Notes: generated from the sequence alone by a model not told the origin. 5,478 bases of DNA from Abditibacteriales bacterium (GCA_025055355.1 JANWYM010000319.1:1-5478); one strand, 5' to 3'; counted from the stretch's first letter, positions 1 through 5,305 are shown. Translations and numbers: made by a program.

Positions 1-816
1 TTCTACGGCATCTTCAACCTCATCACCGACTTCAGCAACTCCACGCTTCCCAGTTGGGACAAAGACTATCTGGGCGTTTACTACTGGGAAGATATAACGC
101 CTTACCTGGAGCGCTCGCCGTTCAAATATGTCGGCGACATCACAACGCCCGTCCTCATCCTGCACGGCGACGTGGACGACAACACCTTCATTAGCAACTC
201 CAAAGAGATGTGGCAGGCGTTGACGCACCTGCATCGCACGGTGGAGTTCGTTCACTACCCGCGCGAGGGACACGGCTTTCAGGAGCCGAACCATCAGATG
301 GACGCCTACACGCGGATGTTGCGCTGGTTCGACCGATTTCTCAAAGGGGACGCGTTGGCGAGCGTGACGGCGGCGTTGGGCGAACCCGTTACAGCCAACG
401 GATGGGCGATGACGCTGACCGCCGCATGGCGGGACGTGAGGTTTCCGGGGATGACGGCGGACGGTCAGTTCGCGCAGATGGACTTGCACTTTCAAGCAAC
501 GGCATCGGGCAAGCCGCTAACGCTGGAGTTCCCGCGCGACGCCGCGCTGCTCACGCCCGATGGACGGGAGATTCCGCCCAAGGGGATTCCGTTTGAACGC
601 GGCGAACACCGCGCGCTCATCATGGGGCAGCCGTCGGTCACGTGGGAGGGCGAAGCGGGAACAGAGTTCGCGTTGGCGTTGACGTTCGACGTGCCCGCCA
701 CAGCGCAGGAGTTCGCGTTGCGGGTGAAGGATTTCCCGCTGGTGCGGGTGAGGCTGTTGAGCACGCTGTCCAACGACGCCGCCCCTTCGCCCCTTGAAAG
801 ACCGGACCGCCTGTGA
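1..816 (+). CDS. S9 family (prolyl oligopeptidase-type) serine peptidase, 3' part only
   Basis: The frame is open from base 1 to a TGA at 814-816, giving 271 residues; the start and the catalytic Ser (expected in GxSxGG) lie upstream of the window. Visible is the end of an alpha/beta-hydrolase domain: strand plus HGDVDD (residues 55-60, predicted catalytic Asp59), then EGHGF (89-93, predicted catalytic His91), then a terminal helix rich in Trp, Arg and Phe (about 100-114). This order is typical of S9 oligopeptidases and acylaminoacyl-peptidases, which cleave short peptides. Family members usually end just after this helix. Here about 155 more residues follow (118-271), strand-rich, with phrases such as LTPDGREIPPKG and ALALTFDVP that resemble an appended beta-sandwich of the DUF4352 kind; that resemblance is by eye. 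Location in the cell cannot be judged without the N-terminus. Family assignment is firm, substrate unknown. Confidence 0.88.
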   Translation, partial: FYGIFNLITDFSNSTLPSWDKDYLGVYYWEDITPYLERSPFKYVGDITTPVLILHGDVDDNTFISNSKEMWQALTHLHRTVEFVHYPREGHGFQEPNHQMDAYTRMLRWFDRFLKGDALASVTAALGEPVTANGWAMTLTAAWRDVRFPGMTADGQFAQMDLHFQATASGKPLTLEFPRDAALLTPDGREIPPKGIPFERGEHRALIMGQPSVTWEGEAGTEFALALTFDVPATAQEFALRVKDFPLVRVRLLSTLSNDAAPSPLERPDRL

Positions 817-1194
817 CAGCATAAAAGGTGAGACGGAGGGAGAGACTCAACACGTTCGACCCGTTCCGACGCAAAAAGCGAGTTAGGATGGAGACCGACT
901 TCGGCGAGTTCCTCGGATGACGAGGAATAGGGCATCGGGGAATGGATTGCGGTTTATGACGACCGTATCATTTTGCTAAACTTTTGCGTTACGCGCTTCT
1001 CTCCCTTCCCCCAGTGGGAAAGCGTCATGACGGGCATTTTCGATCTGTCCTCACTGTCAACGCATTGTTGATGCATGACGACAAACTTTGTGGAAGCCGG
1101 CTGTGACCTCGCGCTGACAACCGACTCTCATATACAGCGCGCCGATGCGCAAACCATCATCGAAGTCGGTCCCCTCAAATGAGGTTTCCTAAAA
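817..1194. other. 378-base intergenic region, no convincing gene or promoter
   Basis: This gap separates the peptidase from galK. I find no RNA gene and no promoter with both boxes at normal spacing. Small structures are visible: a perfect 7-base inverted repeat TTCCTCG/CGAGGAA around a 5-base loop at 909-927 with no T-run, a 5-base hairpin TTCCC/GGGAA at 1006-1020, and a 10-base perfect palindrome CGTCATGACG at 1023-1032. A 35-codon reading frame at 1075-1182 ends inside the galK ribosome-binding site; it has no clear ribosome-binding site of its own. A 30-codon Arg-rich frame (GTG start) lies at 828-920. Neither can be called a gene from this sequence alone. Confidence 0.6.
1181..1184 (+). 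promoter_or_regulatory. galK ribosome-binding site (GAGG)
   Basis: GAGG lies 10 bases before the ATG at 1195 and supports that start. It is the right arm of a tiny inverted repeat, CCTC (1173-1176) with GAGG across AAAT, so it could be weakly masked, but four base pairs is too little to infer regulation. Confidence 0.55.
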
Positions 1195-2376
1195 ATGAGC
1201 GAACTCAAGGGTCATCTTCGCAACCTGTTTACTGAGCACTTCGGCGCGCCGCGCTCCGACGCTGTTCTCATCCGCGCGCCGGGGCGGGTGAATTTGATTG
1301 GCGAACACACGGACTACAACGGCGGCTTCGTGCTGCCGATGGCGATTGACCGCGCGGTGTGGGTGCTGGCGCAGCCGCGCGCGGATGACGCGGTGCGCGT
1401 GTTCGCCGCAGAGTTCAACCAAGAGGCTACCTTCAATTTGCACGCTATTGAGCGCAGCGACCAACACCTGTGGCTCAACTACGTGATGGGGGTGGCGCAA
1501 GAACTGCTCGCGTTGGGCGTGTCGCTCACAGGCATGGACGCCGTGATTTGCGGCGATGTGCCACTCGGCGCGGGGTTAAGTTCATCCGCCGCCATCGAAG
1601 TTGCCACCGCTTTCACTTTCCTGCATCTCAACCCTCAATCCTCAACCCTGAACCCGGCAGACGTTGCCTTGCTCTGCCAGCGCGCCGAGAACCGCTTCGT
1701 CGGCGTCAATTGCGGCATCATGGACCAGTTCATCGCCACGATGGGCAAGGCGGGCACCGCCCTGCTGATTGACTGCCGCGATTTATCGTATCGTCACGTG
1801 CCGCTCAACCTGCGGGGACACTGCTTCGCCATCGTGGACTCCAAAGTGCCGCGCACGCTCGCTTCGTCCAAATACAACGAACGCCGCGCCGAGTGCGAGG
1901 AAGCCGTGCGCCTGCTCTCCGAATATACAGGTGAGCGCTTTCAGAGTTTGCGGGACGTGACGGCGCGGCAACTGCACCTGCACGAAAAGCAACTGCCCAA
2001 CAACGTGCGCCGGCGGGCGATGCACGTGCTGGGCGAAATCGTCCGCACGGAGATGGCAGCGCGCGTGCTGGAGCGCGGCGACCTGCGACTGTTCGGCAAG
2101 TTGATGAACGAGTCGCACGAGAGCCTTAAAAACTTCTACGAAGTCAGTTGTCCCGAGTTGGACACGCTCGTTGACATTGCCCGTTCGCTGCCCGGCGTTC
2201 TCGGCAGTCGCCTGACGGGCGCAGGGTTCGGCGGCTGCACGGTCACACTGCTGCGGCGGGATTGCTTGGACACCTTCCTGCGCGAACTGCCAGCGGCTTA
2301 CGAACGCGCACATGGGCGCACGCCAGCGATTTACGTTTCGGAGGCAGCGGACGGAGCGGGCAGGGTTGCCCCATAG
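1195..2376 (+). CDS. galK: Galactokinase
   Basis: A 393-residue cytosolic GHMP-family kinase that phosphorylates alpha-D-galactose to galactose-1-phosphate with ATP, the first committed step of the Leloir pathway. All family signatures are present: the galactokinase signature APGRVNLIGEHTDYNGG at 28-44 (catalytic Arg31; Glu37, His38 and Asp40 for sugar binding), the phosphate-binding loop PLGAGLSSSAA at 123-133, catalytic Asp177 in CGIMDQF, and the C-terminal GHMP motif TGAGFGGC at 341-348. Length is normal (E. coli GalK is about 382). The ATG at 1195 has GAGG 10 bases upstream and places the signature near residue 30, as usual. The loop at 146-155 is encoded by a tandem heptanucleotide repeat and is about two residues longer than in E. 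coli. No galT, galE or transporter is next to it, so the gene seems to stand alone. No obvious promoter was found. Identification is firm. Confidence 0.98.
   Translation: MSELKGHLRNLFTEHFGAPRSDAVLIRAPGRVNLIGEHTDYNGGFVLPMAIDRAVWVLAQPRADDAVRVFAAEFNQEATFNLHAIERSDQHLWLNYVMGVAQELLALGVSLTGMDAVICGDVPLGAGLSSSAAIEVATAFTFLHLNPQSSTLNPADVALLCQRAENRFVGVNCGIMDQFIATMGKAGTALLIDCRDLSYRHVPLNLRGHCFAIVDSKVPRTLASSKYNERRAECEEAVRLLSEYTGERFQSLRDVTARQLHLHEKQLPNNVRRRAMHVLGEIVRTEMAARVLERGDLRLFGKLMNESHESLKNFYEVSCPELDTLVDIARSLPGVLGSRLTGAGFGGCTVTLLRRDCLDTFLRELPAAYERAHGRTPAIYVSEAADGAGRVAP
1628..1655 (+). repeat. Four-unit tandem heptanucleotide repeat inside galK
   Basis: Two exact TCAACCC units (1628-1634 and 1642-1648) have TCAATCC between them and TGAACCC directly after, so four 7-base units stand in perfect register with two mismatches in all. 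Because 7 is not a multiple of 3, the translation repeats every 7 residues: LNPQSSTLNP. The repeat falls in the loop between the phosphate-binding motif and the RAEN helix. Confidence 0.8.
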
Positions 2377-2390
2377 ACTTCAGAAAATTG

Positions 2391-2421
2391 TTGTCCTGCA
2401 TCTCCTTATCTGTGCTATAAT
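2391..2421 (+). promoter_or_regulatory. Promoter for the prepilin gene (extended -10)
   Basis: A perfect TATAAT at 2416-2421 is preceded by TGC (2413-2415), an extended -10 element. The best -35 is TTGTCC at 2391-2396 (4 of 6 matches), at a long 19-base spacing, which an extended -10 tolerates. Transcription would start near 2428, so the mRNA leader is about 115 bases. The promoter sits 15 bases after the galK stop, so the prepilin is transcribed separately from galK. Confidence 0.7.
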
Positions 2422-2432
2422 GAAAGCAACAC

Positions 2433-2513
2433 GAGGGATAGCCATCACCCCGAGGCACGCGAACATCTCCCTCAGCAAGAGCGGCTGTTCTCCTTGTCCC
2501 CCAAGGAGACGCC
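2433..2513 (+). promoter_or_regulatory. Structured 5' leader of the prepilin mRNA
   Basis: The leader holds a strong hairpin: TCTCCTTG (2489-2496) pairs perfectly with CAAGGAGA (2502-2509) over the 5-base loop TCCCC, and GGC (2483-2485) with GCC (2511-2513) can lengthen the stem past a small bulge. Upstream, GAGGGA (2433-2438) can pair with TCCCTC (2468-2473) around 29 bases. There is no T-run after the hairpin, so it is not a simple terminator. The CTCC in the 5' arm could alternatively pair with the GGAGG ribosome-binding site at 2529-2533. I compared it with cyclic-di-GMP class I riboswitches, which often precede pilin genes, and did not find their conserved core. Function is unknown. Confidence 0.45.
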
Positions 2514-2528
2514 ATCACTTTTCGTTGT

Positions 2529-2534
2529 GGAGGT
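2529..2534 (+). promoter_or_regulatory. Prepilin ribosome-binding site (GGAGGT)
   Basis: GGAGGT stands 8 bases before the ATG at 2543. It is the best ribosome-binding site in the window and decides the start. An in-frame ATG at 2312 lies inside galK, upstream of the promoter, and cannot be the start of this mRNA. Confidence 0.85.
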
Positions 2535-2542
2535 GCGTCGTC

Positions 2543-3289
2543 ATGCAATTGCGCAGAGAGGGTTTCACACTGATTGAGTTGCTGGTCGTCATCGCCATCA
2601 TTGCGATTTTGGCGGCGATCCTGATGCCGGTGTTCGCCCGCGCCCGCGAGAAAGCGCGGCAGGCGAGTTGCCAGAGCAACGTGAAGAACCTGGCGACGGC
2701 GATTCTCATGTATGCGCAGGATTACGATGAGCTCCTGCCGGCGGGGAGTCGCTCCACAGGCATCGGTGCCATCCGCTGGGGCGGGCAGATTCAGCCCTAC
2801 GTGAAGAACCTTCAGATCTTCACCTGCCCGTCCGCCAACCAGTTCGTTTACGGCGGGTTGAGCGGTCCGACAGGGGGCTACGGCTACAACGCTTGTTCTC
2901 TGAACAATACCCCATTGGCGTCAATCAACAAGCCAGCAGAGACCATCATGATTGGAGACAGTTGCGGGGTGACCAATTCTAATCCCTACCGCTTCCGCCC
3001 TGACCAGGCGGCGGTATGGTGCACCCTGCAAAACAACTGGGGGATCGCTGTCGTGCCAGTGGGACGTCCCTGCCCACCCACGAATCTACCTGCCAATTCC
3101 TGCGGCGATGGGATGAACAACCCCGATTGCAGCCGCGTATCCTATCGGCACTCCGAGCATACAAACATCGCCTTCGCGGACGGTCACTGCAAGGCGCTGC
3201 GGTTCGGGGACATCAATCGGTGGGCAACTACGGAGGACGGCACCTCTCTGAATGCCGTGACGCGATTCGTCCTGTGGAATCTCTTTTAG
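2543..3289 (+). CDS. Type IV prepilin-like (pseudopilin) protein with GFTLIE N-terminus and H-X9-DG C-terminus
   Basis: A 248-residue secreted or pilus-associated protein. The N-terminus MQLRREG is a short basic leader; prepilin peptidase should cut after Gly7, before Phe8, and Glu12 is the conserved Glu+5. Residues 8-31 form the hydrophobic helix that acts as membrane anchor and assembly domain, followed by the polar segment ARAREKARQ (32-40) and MYAQDYDELLP (56-66). Near the end, His203, nine residues, then Asp213-Gly214 form the H-X9-DG signature of a prepilin-like family common in Planctomycetota, Armatimonadota and relatives. Nine cysteines (43, 95, 118, 141, 160, 177, 187, 196, 216) suggest disulfides in the globular part. 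The gene has its own promoter and leader and no pilus-assembly genes beside it, so it may be one of many scattered paralogues. Whether it builds a pilus, a type II secretion pseudopilus or a surface protein cannot be decided here. Confidence 0.93.
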   Translation: MQLRREGFTLIELLVVIAIIAILAAILMPVFARAREKARQASCQSNVKNLATAILMYAQDYDELLPAGSRSTGIGAIRWGGQIQPYVKNLQIFTCPSANQFVYGGLSGPTGGYGYNACSLNNTPLASINKPAETIMIGDSCGVTNSNPYRFRPDQAAVWCTLQNNWGIAVVPVGRPCPPTNLPANSCGDGMNNPDCSRVSYRHSEHTNIAFADGHCKALRFGDINRWATTEDGTSLNAVTRFVLWNLF

Positions 3290-3297
3290 GACCCGTC

Positions 3298-3338
3298 TAA
3301 AAAGTCGCTCTCGGCGGCTGTCATGGTGAGCGCAGCGA
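3298..3338 (-). terminator. Weak candidate terminator for coaBC (minus strand)
   Basis: Read on the minus strand, downstream of the coaBC stop, TCGCT (3338-3334) can pair with AGCGA (3309-3305), or CGCTC with GAGCG one register away, and a run of five T (3303-3299) follows after one base. The stem is only 5 base pairs with a long loop, so this is a weak call. No terminator for the prepilin is visible on the plus strand. Confidence 0.25.
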
Positions 3339-3350
3339 AGCAATCCCTGG
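3319..3350. repeat. Probable half of a dispersed palindromic repeat
   Basis: The segment contains GTCATGGTGAG followed at once by CGCAGCGAAGCAATC. It closely resembles one arm of the GTCATTCTGAGCG...AGCGAAGAATC-type intergenic palindromes that I recall from many bacterial genomes. The matching reverse-complement arm is not in the gap, so only half an element is here, between two convergent gene ends where such repeats usually sit. The identification is from memory. Confidence 0.45.
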
Positions 3351-3384
3351 CGGGGGAGAGGGCTGCAAATGTGTGGGGACTTCC

Positions 3385-4578
3385 CTATCCCGCCCGCAGG
3401 CCCTTCGCCACATCCAAAATCCTCTCCGCCACTTCGCGCTTGCTCATCTTCGGCAGTGTCTCCACTTTGCCATCGCGCGTCAGGAGCGTGACGATGTTGG
3501 TGTCCACCTCAAAACCGGCATCGGGCAGTGTGACGTCGTTCGCAACGATCAGGTCGAGGTTTTTTTGGCGCAGTTTTTCCTGCGCGTGGGCGAGGAGGTT
3601 CTCGGATTCGGCAGCGAAGCCGACGAGGAGTTGGTGCGTGCGACGGGCGGCGACGGTGCGCAGCACATCGGGCGTCGGCTCTAACTCAAGCGTCAGCGAT
3701 TTGCGAGCGGTTTTCTTCAACTTCTGGACCAACGGGCGCGACGGTTTAAAGTCGGCGATCGCCGCCGCGCTGATGAAAACGTCGCTTTCGTCAAAGTGCG
3801 CCAGGACGGCACTGAGCATTTCTTCGGCGGTCTGCACGTATGTCACGTTGACATGCGGCGGCGGGGGCAGGTGCGTCGGTCCAGAAATGAGCGTCACGGT
3901 GGCGCCGCGCGCGCGGGCGGCTTCGGCGAGGGCGTAGCCCATTTTGCCGCTGGAACGGTTGGAGATGAACCGCACCGGGTCAATCGCCTCGCGGGTCGCG
4001 CCCGCCGTGATGAGGACGCGCACGCCCTGCCAATCCGCCTGCCGCGTCAGCGTGGCTGCGGCAGCGCGCAGGATCGCTTCGAGTGACGCCAGACGCCCGA
4101 GGCCGATGTCGCCCGACGCCAGCCATCCGTGCTCCGGTCCCACGAACGTCGCCCCCCGCTGCGCGAGGGTGGCGACGTTCGCCTGCGTGGCAGCGTGCGT
4201 CCACATATTGGTGTGCATGGCGGGCGCGAGGAGCAGCGGCGCGCGCGTCGCCAGCGCCAACGCGGTCAGCACATCATCCGCAATGCCTGCCGCCAACTTT
4301 GCCATCACGTTCGCCGTGGTCGGCGCGATGAGAAACAGATCCGCATGCTGCGCTAACGGTATGAGTTCCGTCTCCCATGCCCTGCTGAACTCCACGGCGA
4401 CCGGATGGTGCGTGATGGATTCAAACGTCAAAGGCGTCACGAACAGCGTCGCATGGCGCGTCATCACGACGTGCACGCTTGCGCCCTGCTGCCTGAGCGC
4501 AGAGGCGATCTCCACCGCTTTGAACGCCGCGATGCCGCCGCTGACGCCGAGAAGGATGGTGCGGTCCTGAAACGACAT
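3385..4578 (-). CDS. coaBC: Bifunctional phosphopantothenoylcysteine decarboxylase / phosphopantothenate-cysteine ligase
   Basis: A 397-residue cytosolic protein for two steps of coenzyme A synthesis: CoaB joins 4'-phosphopantothenate to cysteine using CTP, and CoaC decarboxylates the product to 4'-phosphopantetheine with FMN. CoaC (about 1-180) shows the flavin motif GVSGGIAAFK (11-20), IAPTTANVMAKLAAG (84-98), APAMHTNMW (118-126) and the substrate flap ASGDIGLGRL (154-163). CoaB (about 184-397) shows ITAGATREAIDPVRFISN (190-207), SSGKMG (209-214), AAAIADFKP (271-279), the lysine cluster KLKK (286-289), VGFAAES (319-325) and ANDV (346-349). Length is usual (E. coli 406). Three CoaC positions are unusual: Leu72 replaces the catalytic His of HIxL, His122 replaces Asn of PAMN, and Ser155 replaces Cys of ACGD. 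The second and third exist in other families as I recall; the first does not to my knowledge. There is no clear ribosome-binding site. gmk lies 102 bases upstream on the same strand, so cotranscription is likely. Confidence 0.96.
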   Translation of the reverse strand: MSFQDRTILLGVSGGIAAFKAVEIASALRQQGASVHVVMTRHATLFVTPLTFESITHHPVAVEFSRAWETELIPLAQHADLFLIAPTTANVMAKLAAGIADDVLTALALATRAPLLLAPAMHTNMWTHAATQANVATLAQRGATFVGPEHGWLASGDIGLGRLASLEAILRAAAATLTRQADWQGVRVLITAGATREAIDPVRFISNRSSGKMGYALAEAARARGATVTLISGPTHLPPPPHVNVTYVQTAEEMLSAVLAHFDESDVFISAAAIADFKPSRPLVQKLKKTARKSLTLELEPTPDVLRTVAARRTHQLLVGFAAESENLLAHAQEKLRQKNLDLIVANDVTLPDAGFEVDTNIVTLLTRDGKVETLPKMSKREVAERILDVAKGLRAG

Positions 4579-4584
4579 GCGTCC

Positions 4585-4687
4585 GTGATGAGGGATGAGA
4601 GATGAGCCTACCGGGGGGCAGAGAAGCAGGAACGTCGGCGGAACCCCCTTTTGCCTCCCTCATCTTTCCTCTCTCATCCCTCACCCC
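4585..4687. repeat. Inverted repeat of TCATCCC-type heptamers spanning the gmk-coaBC gap
   Basis: TGAGGGATGAGAGA (4589-4602) and its exact reverse complement (4670-4683) form a 14-base perfect inverted repeat with 67 bases between. Both arms are heptamer arrays in exact register: on the left GTGATGA, GGGATGA and GAGATGA (4585-4605); on the right TCATCTT, TCCTCTC, TCATCCC and TCACCCC (4660-4687). The right arm contains the gmk stop codon (4681-4683), and the left arm ends 10 bases before the coaBC ATG. The unit spanning 4589-4683 is 95 bases, the size of a miniature inverted-repeat element, but no target duplication is evident. Confidence 0.75.
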
Positions 4688-5277
4688 CTCCCCGCTACCT
4701 CCCGTTGGATGATTGCTTTCAACTGCTGCGTCGCTTCCTCCAGGTCCTCGTTCACGATTTGATAATCATAGCGGTCCGCCTGGGACAGTTCCCACTCGGC
4801 GGTTTTGAGGCGGACTTGGACCTCCTCCGCGCTGTCGCGCCCGCGCCCGGCGATGCGCGCCAAGAGGACCTCGCGCTCCCGTCCGCGCGGCGGTCGAATG
4901 AAAATTAGCACGGCGTCGGGAAACAGCGCCTTGACGTTCAGACCGCCTTGCACGTCAATCACCAGCACGACGCTGCGCCCCTGCGCCAGTTGCTCTTCTA
5001 CCCACTGCTTGGGCGAACCGTAATATCGCTCATGTACCTTCGCCCACTCTAACAGTTGCCCGCTGTCAATCATCTGCTGGAACTCCTCGACGGTCACAAA
5101 AAAGTAATCCCTGCCATGCACCTCGCCCTCCTTGCGCGGACGGGTGGTGGTGGTAATGGCTTTGACCAGATGCGGAAACTCCGGCAGCACGCGCGCGAGC
5201 AACGTGTCCTTCCCCACGCCCGCTGGACCGGAAATGACAAACAACCGCCCCGATGGATGCGTCGCTTCTTTTTCCAT
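4681..5277 (-). CDS. gmk: Guanylate kinase
   Basis: A cytosolic enzyme that converts GMP and ATP to GDP and ADP, needed for all guanine nucleotide synthesis. From this start it has 198 residues (E. coli has 207). Visible are the P-loop GPAGVGKDT (17-25, ATP phosphate-binding Lys23), the GMP-binding motif TTRPRKEGEVHGRDYFF (44-60, Arg46, Arg48, Glu52), the YYG segment (85-87), IDVQGG (107-112) and the lid RIAGRGRDSAEEV with Arg156 (141-156). Asp24 stands where Ser or Gly is usual in the P-loop. The frame stays open to ATGs at 5307 and 5340, but the ATG at 5277 gives the normal distance to the P-loop, has AAGGG 11 bases upstream, and lies just after a promoter-like sequence that overlaps the longer versions. 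The stop codon is inside an inverted repeat shared with the coaBC upstream region. The genes usually next to it (yicC, rpoZ) are absent here. Confidence 0.95.
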   Translation of the reverse strand: MEKEATHPSGRLFVISGPAGVGKDTLLARVLPEFPHLVKAITTTTRPRKEGEVHGRDYFFVTVEEFQQMIDSGQLLEWAKVHERYYGSPKQWVEEQLAQGRSVVLVIDVQGGLNVKALFPDAVLIFIRPPRGREREVLLARIAGRGRDSAEEVQVRLKTAEWELSQADRYDYQIVNEDLEEATQQLKAIIQREVAGRG

Positions 5278-5305
5278 GATACTTGCCGCCCTTGCTGCGG
5301 CGTTC

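Noticed and set aside
828..920. 30-codon Arg-rich frame starting with GTG just after the peptidase
   Set aside because: The translation looks plausible in places but has no ribosome-binding site, no family resemblance, and is short enough to occur by chance.
492..935. Minus-strand frame opposite the peptidase end, starting in the intergenic gap
   Set aside because: No recognisable domain and no ribosome-binding site; mostly antisense to the peptidase gene.
837..1006. 9-base inverted repeat AGGGAGAGA / TCTCTCCCT within the gap before galK
   Set aside because: Arms are 152 bases apart and are simple purine or pyrimidine runs; no element ends or duplications are visible.
2428..2528. Cyclic-di-GMP (GEMM-I) riboswitch in the prepilin leader
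   Set aside because: The conserved core blocks of that riboswitch are not found; only generic hairpins are seen.
2312..2542. In-frame upstream extension of the prepilin, starting with an ATG at 2312 within galK
   Set aside because: It lies upstream of the promoter and structured leader, overlaps galK in another frame, and would bury the prepilin leader peptide 77 residues inside; GGAGGT marks the ATG at 2543.
3323..4570. Long plus-strand open frames opposite coaBC (3323-3937 and 3944-4570)
   Set aside because: They are antisense shadows of a GC-rich gene with clear CoaBC motifs; their translations are low-complexity Arg, Ala and Ser with no domain.
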